DNA of 64,000 bases from Hypericum androsaemum (lineage: Eukaryota; Streptophyta; Magnoliopsida; Malpighiales; Hypericaceae), in contig OZ023186.1 in NCBI GenBank assembly GCA_963995505.1, positions 11,043,570-11,107,569 on the forward strand, read 5' to 3'. Positions 46,965 through 58,383 of this stretch are shown piece by piece. Position 1 is the first letter of the stretch. Every line of letters starts with the position of its first letter. The notes under the pieces are model-generated. The model did not search any database. It worked only from the letters and a program-made list of their open reading frames with translations, and was not told the origin of the DNA. Made by a program: the position numbers and the translations under genes.

Positions 46965-47413
46965 TGACGTAGCGTGCGGAAGCTCAGCTAACTCGAACGG
47001 GTAAATCCTCTTCAAGCACAACTTCCGTTGTGTTAAAGAGTTGGTCCAAGAGTATTGGACGGCCAGCAAGGGCGAAATAAGATAAAAGGGACGCACCCTT
47101 TGCTCTAGTTTGGAAAGAAAGTCTTTCTCTCTTCAAATTGGATTCAAAACTCATGTTTTATTGCTCACCATGATAGCCCTTTAATAGAGGCGTGACTTAA
47201 GGCTTGCTTTAAAGCCAAGCTAATCAAAAGCCACGTAGGTTATAAGCTGATTAAAACAGCCAATAATTACGTAGGTTACAAGCTGTTTAAAATAGCCATT
47301 TATTTCCCCTACCCCACATAATTGGTACTTAGACCTTATTAACCATACGGTGAGCTTAATATCCAGATCAGTACACGAATAAGAAAATTAATAATAAGGA
47401 CGTCCCTACGTCA
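46965..47413 (-). repeat. 5' LTR of the chromovirus
   Basis: Same ends and length as the left LTR. The primer site lies on its inner side, which sets the element on the minus strand. Confidence 0.95.
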
Positions 47414-47418
47414 GCAGA

Positions 47419-47920
47419 TCTATTTTCGCTATGAATGCCTCCCAGAATTTTGTTATTTCTTTGGGAGGCTGGGCCATTCGAGTCATTTTTGCTCGATTGA
47501 TGGTGGAAAGGTGGCCCTTATGCGCCGTCTCACTCCAGCGGAGCTACCCTTCGGGAAGTGGCTCCGAGTAGAGTCCCTGAGTTTCTTGGCTTCATCCCAG
47601 CACTCTCCTCGACCGATCACAAGTGCTCTCTCCCCCGGCATTTCTGCTTCTCTACTTCAGGGTTTCAGCCCGGGTTCTCCAAGGATGCCAGCCTCCCCCA
47701 GACCCCCACAAATCCAAGCGGCGACGATGTCCTCTTTGGCGGGATTCTCTTCCTCCTCATCTAGCGCACGCTCCAAGCTCCCTTCATCGTCAACTTCAAT
47801 CCCTATTTTTATGCCTTCTCAGGAACATGGGAAAGCCGCTGGAAATTCCTCATCTACCCCTCATGCCTTCCCCAAGGATTTAATGATCCAGGAGGGTAGT
47901 TTGGTCCTTTCCCCTTAGGA
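47419..47920 (+). pseudogene. LINE ORF1, continuation after the nested element
   Basis: Across frame changes the segment gives a knuckle-like LGGWA..VIFARLM region and then a PFGKWLRVES motif, the usual sequence after the LINE ORF1 zinc knuckle. A low-complexity proline and serine-rich part follows to about 48330. Confidence 0.65.
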
Positions 47921-48360
47921 AATCAACAGTGACTTCGATATGACCACTCACAATCCCATCCCTCCCAACCCCTCTCTCAAAGAGCCCATCACTTCAATTA
48001 AACCCAAAATCGTCATGATCCCTACTCTCTCTAGACAAGCCCAACCCACTATTCCCACAAAGTCTTATTCTTGGGATTTTGTACCCACCATCCCATCCCC
48101 CATAACTCCCAACTGCTTAATCCTTCGTGACAAGCCCATACCTACCATCCAACCTAAGTCCAATTTTTCTTTGTCCCAAGGCCAACCTCCTACACTCAGC
48201 CCAATCCCCTCTGAAGCCCATCCTCCTAAGAGACACTTTCTTCCAACAACCAAATCTCCTACTATCCTCTCTCATAAGTCTGTCAAGAAATTTCGAAGGC
48301 CATCTCCTAGATGGTCAAGCTGTTACTGCTCTTGCTTCAATCTTGTTGTCAGGTTGATCT

Positions 48361-48652
48361 CCACGTCTTATGCCCATTAAGAACAATTATCAAAACTGAT
48401 TGTCGAGTGGCTTTTGACATCCTTAGTAATCTTTCCCCTTCAGTGGATTGGACTCTTGAACGTTTAGTTATGAGGATTAGGAGAGGCCTCAATGGTCTCC
48501 CCTCGTGTATTTTGCTTTACACTTCTAGATCAAACAATTGATTATCAGATTGTTTGAGTAAGTTGTGTCAAACTAACTATCTTCCGGGGGATTGGGTTCT
48601 TGTTCGCCCCTTGGAAATTGCTAGTTTCGTTGCTGTTGACTCTCCTGGATGA
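48361..48652 (+). pseudogene. LINE RNase H tail
   Basis: The frame gives IIKTDCRVAFDILSN, DWTLERLVMRIRRGL and, after a stop, LSDCLSKLCQTN and GDWVLVRPLEI, ending at a TGA near 48652. This is the C-terminal half of the plant LINE RNase H, in line with the fragment at 26089-26490. Confidence 0.75.
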
Positions 48653-48680
48653 ATGAATGATGCATGTTACCTCTAAAAAA

Positions 48681-49084
48681 ATGGAATAATTTTCATATTT
48701 AAGCCTGGTAATTATTGATTTCAGAAATCACGTTAAGAATTAGTCTTTAATTTGTTATTATCATCTGAGCATTACCCGATGATGTTCCTGCTTCTGAAGA
48801 CGTACACGTAGCCTTCCTTCTGTTATGACTGTCCAGATACATCATTTGTGGTGGATGGCAATAGAATACTATCACTCAGCACTGACCCTTGCTCGCGGGA
48901 AGACACTCTACATGTAACATTTCTCTTCTCTACAGTAACATGCATTCCTCTGGAGTCTGGCCTATTTTTCGGACTTGGCTTCTCCAATTGCTATGGCCTC
49001 GTCCTAAGCAGTGCAATTGAAACTATTTTCTTTGTCTTTAACGATATAAAACACACTGAGATATTCATTTCAGCTTTCTAAAAA
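48681..49084. other. Spacer, no gene recognised
   Basis: One 77-codon open frame (48848-49081) shows no domain. The segment lies between the LINE tail and a copia RNase H remnant and may be part of either. Confidence 0.5.
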
Positions 49085-49440
49085 AAAAATTCCCATTATA
49101 GAAGCTGAATACAAGGCAAAAACAGTAACCGTTCAAGAAACCGCGTGGCTAACATAACTATTGGAGAATTTGCATCAACCAATGGATTATTCAGTATCAC
49201 TGCATTGCCACAACAACTCATCCATCCGTCTTGCAGAGAATCCATTGTTTTATGCAATAATCATATTTGTAAAGTTCATCACCATTATATCCGAGATAAA
49301 GTATTACAAGATAATACTAAGATGATGTCAATCAAGACAAATGATCAAGTTGCCAATATTTTTATCAAAGCTTGCAATGTTCCAAGAGCAACTTGCAATA
49401 AAGACAAGATCAACTGGTGTTGTTGTGCGAGGAAGTGCTG
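49085..49440 (+). pseudogene. Ty1/copia RNase H remnant
   Basis: Across two frames the segment gives IEAEYKAKTVTVQETAWL, ENLHQPMDYSVSLHC, SSIRLAENP and KVHHHYIRDKVLQ with a following QVANIFIKA. This is the conserved end of copia RNase H (AEAEY through ADIFTKAL). Frameshifts near 49155 and later, and loss of upstream domains, show it is a relic. Confidence 0.85.
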
Positions 49441-49859
49441 AAAGGTAGATACTAGCTACCATGGCAACAACAACACTACCCAATCACCATGAAGATTACA
49501 ACCATATCCATCCTTTTCGTTAAAATGGATACATTGTTTTATCCATTGAAGTGAGTTCATTTTTTTGTATTCATCAAGATTTTAGTATGAATAGATCCAC
49601 TATTGTATTAGCAAATTATCCCAATAGGAGTAGAAGCAAAATGAAGAAGAAGAGAGAGAAGAATAGGGGGTTGTTTGGTGTTAGTTATTGTGAGAGTAAT
49701 TAGTGAGTGTAATAGTTTACTATTCTGTATTTGCTATTTGTAAAAAAGTTTTTACCATAGTAAATTATTTTTAACACAATAAATTATTTTTATCTTAGTT
49801 TACCATAATTACTTTGGTAAATTATTAATTATCTCAGTAAATTTATTTTACAGTGATAA
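49441..49859. other. AT-rich spacer, no gene seen
   Basis: Contains GTAAATTATTTTTA-like AT repeats (49740-49860) downstream of the short gene on the minus strand, and purine-rich sequence near 49630-49670. Confidence 0.6.
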
Positions 49860-50015
49860 TTATTTTGTACTATTATAATTATTGGCGACCAAATTTCTCC
49901 ACAGGTCCTCTTCGTTGATTGTGTCTAACATAGTCGCTGCCCTCTGCCTCATAACAGAGATGTACTGTGGTGGAGCAACCTCGGTGATGAACCTTGCAAT
50001 GCGTGAGTTGGCCAT
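49860..50015 (-). CDS. Possible small plant protein, 51 residues
   Basis: The minus-strand ORF beginning MANSRIARFITEVAPPQYIS and followed by a VMRQRAATMLDTINEED segment has the look of a short conserved plant protein family; this is recalled from general familiarity and was not checked. It is basic at the N-terminus, has no signal peptide and no membrane span. The start at 50015 was preferred over the in-frame Met at 50162 because the added 49 residues are of different character and a TATA-like element (50105-50117) lies about 90 bases upstream. The C-terminal tail (NYNSTK) may be intron read-through, as the family feel ends at EED. Function is unknown. Confidence 0.45.
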   Translation of the reverse strand: MANSRIARFITEVAPPQYISVMRQRAATMLDTINEEDLWRNLVANNYNSTK

Positions 50016-50104
50016 CTTCTTTTGCAATATTTTTTGTCTTAATGAAAATCCTTTTCTTACAGGAAATGAGTTGTTGTTTATGAATAAGACTGAACTCAAG
50101 AGGA

Positions 50105-50117
50105 GAGATATATAAAG
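50105..50117 (-). promoter_or_regulatory. TATA-box-like element of the small gene
   Basis: The minus strand reads CTTTATATATCTC. With a transcription start about 30 bases on, the leader would be roughly 65 bases. Confidence 0.4.
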
Positions 50118-50422
50118 GGCAAGTTGAGGCTTCAACTGGTCACTGTTTCTCTTCCAGTTCACTGGTCATCTTCTTCTGCCATTCGTTCGATAATTGCAAA
50201 AGAGATGGGTTCTAATCCTAAGTTTACACGTTTTCTGCTTTAAAGTTGACATATTTTGGTTGACTCGGTCAGCGGTGCAAGAAATAAGTCTTTCTACAGG
50301 TTCACTGCACGTTTCTCATACATCTCGGATGTTAATAAAACAAACAATTTGTTTCTCTAACTTTCTATGATATCCAACCTTGTAATTATAACTTTCTCTA
50401 ACATTTGTTTCTCTAACTTTCT

Positions 50423-50474
50423 ATGTTCGACTCAGGATTCCTAATTCGAAGATAAGGAATCCTGAGTCGAACAT
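50423..50474. repeat. Perfect 20-bp inverted repeat with a 12-base loop
   Basis: The arms are ATGTTCGACTCAGGATTCCT (50423-50442) and its exact reverse complement (50455-50474). The loop is 50443-50454. A neighbouring 22-bp stretch TTTGTTTCTCTAACTTTCTA occurs twice (about 50348-50367 and 50404-50423). Confidence 0.92.
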
Positions 50475-51400
50475 GGATCAGAAGAATGTTTCAATGTTGT
50501 ATTGATTTGTGTAAAATGCTGAAGTTATAATTTTTTAGCAAAAATTATATCTAATATATCTGAACATCGGTTGGAAATGATAAATATGAATTTGAATCAG
50601 GTCAAATCAAGTATAAATTTTAAAAATTTCTATAACATTAGTATATTTACATTACTTCAACTCTGAAGCCACGGTACGGAGTTTCGAACATCACTTAACT
50701 TTTGAAAAAACTCTCGGACATTACACATGATATAGCACCTTTTCCTATTAAATTCTCAGAAAGAATCCCTGCCTTGGTTTTGAAAATTTATATTTTTTAG
50801 GTTGTGCTTATTCAAGATATATTATAATATTTAACCTTATTTAGAGTATCATATTCTATTTTAAAAATAATATATATTTTTTACATTTCTAAGACTTAAA
50901 TAAAAAATTATGAATAATAATTTTACTTCGATCATAAGTATAATATAATAATATTGATAATCTTGCCATGTAAAGGAATCTTGTTATATTATAATAATAT
51001 TGATAGCCTTAACATAGAAAAACTTATTTCTTGCACTACTGACCAAGTTCAGTTCCCGAAGAAAATATGAACCACGCTATAGATCAACTCAGCATGACAA
51101 GATGTCGACAACTTTCTTTGCATGAAATATTTTGAATTTACTATAGTAGATAATAAGTCTATTTTGAACCAAGTAGATGAATTATAAATAATTGTATCTA
51201 AATTTAGGGATGTGAAGATGGGGTTTTTGAGTCACTCTGAATTGCGACAATTATTGTTAAATTGCCTCAATCTTGGAATAACTACTGTAAATTGCTCCAC
51301 ACTTTGAAGATACTCACCATAGATAAACTCCTAGCACGTGTTTGAATCAATGAGGAATCTTGAATTCCTGATAAACAATTGTTCAAGGAGTTAGAATCTA

Positions 51401-53890
51401 AGGTGAACTATGTTGAGTCTAGCACCAAGACTTCCAATAAGTCTAAAGGGAAGGAAAAGAAGTTTGAGCCTTCGGCCGGCATTACTAAGACAAGCAAGTC
51501 GTGTTTCCATTATAAAACAAAGGAACATTTCAAACGAGATTGTTGATCAAGGAAGAAAGTAAAAATATATGGAAAATAAGCTAATACGGTTGAAGCAAAT
51601 GTCACTAATCTAGTTGTCATGGTCTAAAAAATGCATATAAGCATGACTATAGAAGTAAATATGAAAACTGAGAATAAGTCAAATGATTGGTGGTATGACT
51701 CTGGAGCAACTGTCGACATTTGTAATGATCGTTCTCTACTCAAGATGCTTGAAAATGTTGAAGATCAACAAATTCTGATGGGAAATAACAGCAGTGCAAA
51801 GGTTTTTGGTAAAGACGATGTTAATCTATCACTTACTTCTGTAAAAGTCGTGACTCTTATGAATGTACTTTTTGTACCCGATATTAGTAAGAATTTGATT
51901 TCTTGTTCTTGCTAATCAAGAAGGGATTCAAAGTTGTACTTGAGGTAGATAATTTGATCTTGTCCAAAAATAAGATATTTGTCAGAAAGGCTATTGCTCT
52001 GAGGTCATGTTTAAACTCAATATTAAAAAAGTTAAAATTTTTGCTTACATGCTTGAATATTTTAATTTATGGCATAATCGATTAGCACATATTGGATATC
52101 GAAGTAGATTTTAAATTGAATATGACATTGAGCATGAAAATAAATGTGAAGTACATGCGCAATCTAAAATGACTAAGAAGCCATTTCCTAAGACTGTGAG
52201 AAATTCTAACCCTCTCGAATTAGTTCATTTGAATATTTTTCAATATAATAACGCCTTAACTAGAGAAGGCAATCTATACTTTATAAGTTTATAGATAATA
52301 TTTTTAACCAGAAGACACCAGAGCTGCTTCAGCACGGAGCTTGACAACCAGAAGCCGTACGAATAATGAAAAGATGCATGGAGCTCATGGTCGCGTGGAG
52401 AATTTACTAAAGCAGGTTGAACTGGGAGGCTCCTTCTTGAGATAACTTTCTCGCGAAGTTGTTACTCTTCACTGCCAAGTTTAGTTTCGAGACCACTAGC
52501 TACCACGTCGCAGTTCATTAGGGAATATTCCTTCAGGATTATTGATTCAGACATTTGTCATATCACTGAAATGTAATTTTTCTTTTAGGATAAGGGGACA
52601 AAGACTGGTATAAATAATACCTTGGAGAGACACTTAGCTAGACGAAGAGGCAACCTTCATGGGTAGGTAGCCAGCCGGGGAGCTGGATCAGCAAGGGAGG
52701 TCTGAGGGAGCACAAACGACTAAGCCCTCTATCCTTTCCTCTTTGTATCTTGCTCTGTGACATTTATGGCTTCTCGTTATCTATATATCTTATGTTTTGG
52801 CATGAACAATGAGTAGAATCTTTAAGGGTCGAGTGCCCTAAGTGCATCTGACTGGTTAGGTAACAAAAATGGGCTGAACATTTAGAGTACGTATGAACCA
52901 AAGATCTCTGAATGTGCCTTATCCAAGTTAGACAGTTGATGGTGCGTTAGCTCGGCTAGGTTTACACTAGATCATTTAGTGGTATTCGACCTAAACTCTG
53001 GGAGGAAGGTGACCATGGAGAGCCAGTGAGTAGACTAGCTAGTATGGCGGGAAACACCAGGCACTATTAGCCAATCCTAGTAGTCTATATGGTAGCGTTC
53101 ATGAGTGGGGCTAGTAGTTGAGGTGCCATTGCTTGGGAGAAGCTATCTGAGTCATAACTCGGGTATTATGAAACTTGGTGCGTGACAGGTTGGTGACTTA
53201 CCCTAGTATCCGCTTTGGCTTGTGATTTATGTAAAATAGCAAGCCAATTTTAGAACCCCTGGACCATGACGATCTTAAGGAGCCCACAAGATTACCTAGT
53301 CGGGAAGTCGCACCGAAGGTGACTGGCCCTACTTTCCATATTTATCTACTATTAGAAGTGCTCTCATTGCTTGATTTTACCCCCAATCTAAAACTACAAA
53401 AATAGATAAGTCTGTATCTACTTAACTATCTTGATTTAGCGACCTCTATGCCCACTCCCTGTGTTGCAGGGTGGCCCAAAACCCCCGCGCATTAGGCATC
53501 AAAGAAATAAACTTGCATATCATATTTGATGATGGTGTGAGAGTTTATAGCTGAAGAAGCTACAAGAAGAAAAGCTGAATTATTGATAAATCTGTTATTA
53601 GATATTGAATTATGGTCACAATCGATGCTAGCTATCACTTTGTTTTGTGATAGTCAAATAACTATGTCTAGAGCATTTAGTCGAGTCTACAATAGAAAAT
53701 CTAGACATATTAGCTTGAGGCATGAGTACATTAGGTACTTGATATCTTTGGGTATAATTACAATAGTGTTTGTATGAACTGACAATAATTTTGTACATCC
53801 GTTCACTAAAGGACTCTCGAGAGATTTAGTGAAGCGCACAACTTTGGAAATGAGTCTAAAAATATTTCTAACAAGTCACTAGTAGTGGTA
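51401..53890 (+). pseudogene. Ty1/copia remnant: gag knuckle, protease, pre-integrase, RNase H end
   Basis: A degraded zinc knuckle CFHYKTKEHFKRDC (about 51508-51546) has Tyr in place of the second Cys. The protease region follows (WWYDSGATVDICNDRSLL and LMNVLFVPDISKNLIS, 51686-51900). The pre-integrase part has LWHNRLAHIGYRS and SKMTKKPFPK. After an unrelated block (about 52298-53510) the RNase H end appears with CDSQITMSRAFSRVYN, SRHISLRHEYIR and FTKGLSRDLV (53650-53835). Integrase and reverse transcriptase are lost. The protease motif is DSGA as in active copia, but stops are frequent. Confidence 0.85.
52298..53510. mobile_element. Block inserted in the copia remnant, possibly an LTR
   Basis: Copia homology stops after TTATAGATAAT near 52295 and resumes near 53515. 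The block has no ORF of note. Its right end, with TGTTGCAGGGTGGCCC and GCATTAGGCA, and its general look recall the LTR at 16187-17762. TG...CA borders with a 5-bp duplication could not be fixed, so it may instead be a replacement. Confidence 0.4.
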
Positions 53891-54732
53891 ACCCAACCTC
53901 TATTTTAGTAGTACCACGAGTCTAAATATTTAATGAGCAATAACAAGCAATTGTTGTGGCGGAAACACAAAGTACAGACCAAAGTATTTTTTTAGATGTT
54001 GGAGGTTGAAATATTACTTATACTCTTAATAAAGTCAAGATGTAGGACATAAAGACAAGTGCATTGCCTTAAATACCAAGACATAAATGAACAGCTCCAT
54101 TTATATGAACATCGGGAGTGGTGGTGCTTCTAACAAGGTTCTGAGTAGAACTTTGTAAATATTCATGAAATTTGGAAGAGCACATGGTCTGTTAACTGTG
54201 CTAAGGTTGTCAGCGAACTCAACAAAGTGTTCATGGCTTATGTATAAAATTATTTCTGGTTTGAATAAAAAGAATCGAAGTTCAAGCAACTAAACACCTT
54301 TAATTTCATTCCAATTTCTTGAAATATTTTACTAACAAAAATTTGAAGTCAAAATACACATTTTGAATGCATAAGATTGTGAGTTTGGTGAAGTAAATTG
54401 TTAACAAAGTGGGAGATTATCGGTGTTGCTTATTTTTCAAGTAATACCATGTAGCAAAAATTGGTGATACTAGATTTTCAAACCAAGGAACACAAATAGT
54501 TAATCAATTTTGAACTTGAAAGAGAGAGTGACAGAGGAATATGTCTCATCATCAATAGTGCCTGATGACATTCCATGGAAAAGAAGATGACCTTCACAAG
54601 TTGGTGGAAGTGATGATCCTTTGAAATACTAGATATTTTATAATTAATCTTGCCTGATGTATTCCCTCCAACCTCCACTAAAATCCAACATCCAAGTTCA
54701 CCTGCTGAAGCAAACTTGTGACTAATAGATGC
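53891..54732. other. AT-rich spacer, no gene seen
   Basis: Follows the copia RNase H end and may contain its 3' LTR remnants. Only short ORFs without domains were seen. Confidence 0.5.
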
Positions 54733-56420
54733 TCATCTATTTTCCCAGTCACCCTCATGTTTTACAACCTCAAACTGCTTCCTTGTTGAACATTGTTTCT
54801 TTTTCATCAATCCAAAGCTATAAGCCATAACATACACTTGACAGTCTTTTGTTCCACCTAGTAGAACTGTTAAAATGTCACGAACTCCACCGCTCGCCAT
54901 TGAGTGAGATAAAATCTGATTTGTCTGTAGTATTTTCAACGATTTCAGATTCCTAATGCCAAACCTTCTCAACACCTTTGATTTTCAGATGCCTTTAGAC
55001 AAGCTTAGTAGAACCTTACTAACTTTGTCTCCGTGAATTTCTATTCCAAGAACCCTCTTGGCTGTACTCAAACTATTTATGTCAAGACCTCGCTCTTTTA
55101 ACGATCAAACCTCATATGCCAAGAGCCTTATTCTCCTACATCAGACCCTATTAATGTGACTCCACCTACAACAGTGCCCCCCACTAGCCTGTAGGTGTTC
55201 CTAGCATCCATTTTACCCTTCATCACCACCGTATCATCATTTTTCACCTCCATTAGACCACCTTTAACCTTATAGCCATACCCACGATAATCCAAGGCTC
55301 CTACTGAGATCAATTTCTTTCTATCTTTCGGATATGTCTAACTCCACATAACTTTCTAATGACACCATCCCGCATCTTAATTCGTATGTCCCTTATGCCT
55401 CCAATTCTACAAGTAGATCCATTGCTCATGGTCAGCCTTCTCGGATACCTAATTCGATCACCTTAGACTACATTTGGAACACACGTGTGCTATACCCTCC
55501 CTACCGGTTGTACTACCTGAATTATCAAACTTGTAGATGTCGAACCAACCCTTATTGGGCATCATCTGATAAGAACATCCACTATTTAAACTCCAAAAAT
55601 CAATAGGATGCTTCATACTTGATAAGACAGAAAGACAGTCAACATTCGACCTATCCAAATATAAGGCCATATTCATGAAACCCGATTAGTCACGATCCCT
55701 GGTTCTTCTTGAACAATCCTTCTTCATGTGCCCTTTACTCCGTGCTTGGAGCAATTTTCTTTGAACTTCCTTAACCCTGACTTAGATCTTTTTTTCATCA
55801 TTTCCTTCTCTACGATCATGGCTTCTCCTCACAACTAGCCCTTCTCCTCGATCATCGCCGGCCTTCTTCATTTAATGAAATCCTAACAGAGCACTAGTGA
55901 TATCCTCTAACACAAAGGACTATTTTTTCAAGTATAACCAAACTCTCGTAGGAACTTGGTAAGGAATTCAGCAACAATAATGTCTTGTCTTCATCCTCGA
56001 ACTTCACATCGACCCTAATCAAATAACTTGTGAGTTGGTTGAAAATATTGATGTGTTGGCTCAAATCTGAGCCCTCCATCATTTTAAGCCCGTACAATCT
56101 TTGATTAAGATAAAGCTTGTTTGACAGAGACTTTGACACACCTATGTTCCAATTTCTTCCAAATCCTAGCTGGTGACTCCTAATCCATGACATAATACAT
56201 CACATCATTTGCCAAACACAAGCAAATTGTCGCCACCGCCTTGGCCTTTAACTCTTTCCACTTTTGCTCCTCCATCTTCTCAGCCTTCTTCCCCGAGAGC
56301 ATGTTGACTATCACTTGTTGCACCAGCATATCTTTGACACTCCTTTCTCATAATCCAAAATTTGATGATCCATCTCACCAAGTCAAACTTCGGTCAAGAC
56401 TCGCCATACTCTTCCTTAAC
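54733..56420 (-). pseudogene. Ty1/copia remnant on the minus strand: gag and protease to pre-integrase
   Basis: From right to left it shows a gag core (MSKSL-like SKSLSNKLYLNQRLYGLKM, then LSQHINIFNQLTSYLIRVDV and DEDKTLLLLNSLPSSYE, 55894-56193), a degraded knuckle region (about 55700-55890), a protease segment with WSLNSGCSYQMMPNKGWFD (55458-55676) and a pre-integrase part with ARNTYRLVGGTVVGG (55128-55313). The protease Asp is replaced (NSG instead of DSG). Stops are numerous. No LTR was identified. Confidence 0.8.
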
Positions 56421-57049
56421 TCTACTATCAGTTGTTACAAAATTTTCCAAGGAAACGACAATGCACACAAGAACACGTACACAAGAGATTACGTAGCTTG
56501 GTCTAATGCCTATGTCTAATGATAAAAGGAGATCTTTTACTAATGAGTTCCAAGCCACATAGCATACATGAACTAAACTAACATGTCTTTATATAATAGA
56601 CAAACCATTGCAAACTACGAAAACTATTTAGGCCAATCTAGGAGTCCAAAATAAGATTTTGAGCAAAATAAAAAATTCTACCACATTGAACGTGGCAACG
56701 CCAAGGGTCTGGCTGCCGTCAGCTCTTGGCTCCTGCCAACAGATTGACTGTCAATCCTTTGGGTGGCGCCAACTCCTTTATGCATTAGCTTCTCACCACT
56801 TCCCAATATTAAGATGAGGATAGGCATACTTGTGGGCTTGAGTTCTTCTTCCGAACACTCTCGCCCTACTCGAAAAGAACTTTTACAAAAAGGTTTAGAT
56901 TTGATGTTGTTGGATATCAAAAGCACCAAGCGAACAAAGAAATATTAAATAAAAATCTTGCAATATCAAAGAACAAATAGGGATAATTTTGAAATTTTGA
57001 AAAATGTTGTCACTCTATTTGAGAAACGAAAAGCTCATAGACGGTGACA
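56421..57049. other. Spacer, no gene recognised
   Basis: Holds a GC-richer patch at 56690-56790 with GGGTGGCGCCAACTCC, a motif also seen inside the MITE at 58384-59066. No gene-like frame with a known domain. Confidence 0.45.
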
Positions 57050-57240
57050 TATGTAAAAATCAAGAACACTAGCATATAGACGCTGGCACATTGATACTCG
57101 CACATAAATGATGGCACATAGATGCTGGAACATCATGTACACGACACTGACAAATCCTTTAAAGTGATCGACACAGGCACATCATGTACACGATATTAAC
57201 ATACCACTAAAAGACACTAGCACGCCATTTAAATGGACTA
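57050..57240. repeat. Degenerate short tandem repeats (GGCACATAGATGCTGG type)
   Basis: CACATAGATGCTGG-, ACATCATGTACACGA- and GACACTAGCAC-like words recur at irregular spacing. Confidence 0.5.
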
Positions 57241-57639
57241 AAGCTTAATACACACAACTTTATCATTGCTTAGATAAAAGGAAAAGCAATATGGAGGGGT
57301 GGGGAGGTAAGTAAGTAATTGCTCTACACTAAATTAAAAAGAAAAGAACATATAATTGTTTGATACAATTGAAATAGCTTGAAAGATAAGATGAGGAGAG
57401 ATAGTGACGTGAACAAAGAGGGGAGGGTTACACGCATGATTAAGAGGGGTGGGCTATACCCAATCCAACCTCCTTACAAGTGGGTAAAACGAGCCCATAT
57501 TGGGTCTGTGATAAGACTCAGCAGCCACACTCGAACAGTGCAAATAAGCAACGCGCAATAAGGTACAAATTTGAAATATTATAGATTAAGTATGGGTAAA
57601 GATAAAATTTTGAGATTTACGAAATAGTTTAAAAAGAAA

Positions 57640-58010
57640 ACGCAAACAATGGTTTACTATGCAACGAGTAATGGTGGTACACTAGGAAGCGAGTAATGGT
57701 ATATCATGCTGAATAGTAAACCTTACATCGAGTAATGATACACAGTTGTTTGCTGAGGGCAACAATACACGGTACAACAAATAATGATACATCATTGTTC
57801 CGTTGAGTGAGCAATGGTACACAATGTAACGAGTAATGTTACATCATTGTTCTTTTGAGCGGGAAATGATACACCAAGCAACGATGGTACACTTTGTAAC
57901 CCAGACACACCATTGTTCTTTTGTATGGGTAATGGTACGACATACAGCGTGTAGTGATACACCTTGCATCGAGCATTGGTACATAATGCCACGAACTACG
58001 GTATACTTGT
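57640..58010 (+). repeat. Degenerate repeat of a CGAGTAATGGTACAC motif
   Basis: About a dozen diverged copies of the motif, with ATGATACATCATTGTTC variants. It is the reverse complement of the motif at 7740-7890. Confidence 0.6.
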
Positions 58011-58095
58011 CATTTTTTATATCTTAAATAGAATTAAATTAAGATTAATCAATTTATTAAATTTGATTTGGTCATATTATTTTATCCAAAATTTA

Positions 58096-58330
58096 AAAGA
58101 AAAAAGTCAATTTTAGTACTATGTGGTTCGTAAAAAATTACTTTAGTACCCTGTGATAAAAAAACTCATCAATCAAGTCATATCGCAGCCAATTAACATC
58201 ACTTAGATTCACTGCCCGAATCGAGTTGGTTAAAATGACGTGGCATGCCACGTCAGATTTTCTAGCATACTTGTAAACATGACATGGCAAGGTAAAAAAT
58301 ATTAAAATAATTACTAATTTCTTTATAATA
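58096..58330. repeat. Dispersed repeat, partner of 62096-62350
   Basis: Both copies contain TTTAGTACTNTGT-type starts, TTTAGTACCCTATAATAAAA or variants, AATCAAGTCATATCGCAGCC or variants and a GGCATGCCACGTC segment, in the same orientation. Confidence 0.65.
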
Positions 58331-58383
58331 TTTTTAAAAAACCCATCCCCAACCCCAATTAAAACCCACTTGCAGTGAACCAC

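Larger units (their letters stand above)
41947..47413 (-). mobile_element. Complete Ty3/gypsy chromovirus, 5467 bp
   Basis: Two 449-bp LTRs (41947-42395 and 46965-47413) differ at 17 positions by hand count (about 96 percent identity, 16 of them transitions). The flanks carry GCAGA (41942-41946 and 47414-47418). The tRNA-Met-type primer site is 46951-46962 and the polypurine tract 42396-42408. A single frame for gag, protease, reverse transcriptase, RNase H and integrase spans 46811-42414. The integrase end, with RINDNAYVVDLPEEFG and FNVADLTPYYD, resembles the CRM/Galadriel chromovirus lineages; that sub-assignment is tentative. Confidence 0.95.
41131..48680 (+). mobile_element. LINE remnant interrupted by a chromovirus
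   Basis: The plus strand has ORF1 sequence (41332-41946), then a complete LTR retrotransposon (41947-47413), then the ORF1 zinc-knuckle region (47419 onward), a proline and serine-rich stretch, and an RNase H tail (48361-48652) with a short A-run near 48675. The endonuclease and reverse transcriptase are missing, so a large internal deletion preceded or followed the nested insertion. Target duplications of the LINE were not identified. Confidence 0.8.
50016..51400. other. AT-rich intergenic DNA around the hairpin, no further gene
   Basis: Apart from the promoter-like element and the hairpin, the stretch has only short ORFs. ATTATAATAATATTGATA repeats near 50940-51005. 51060-51400 reads as fragments of the copia gag that follows. 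Confidence 0.55.
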
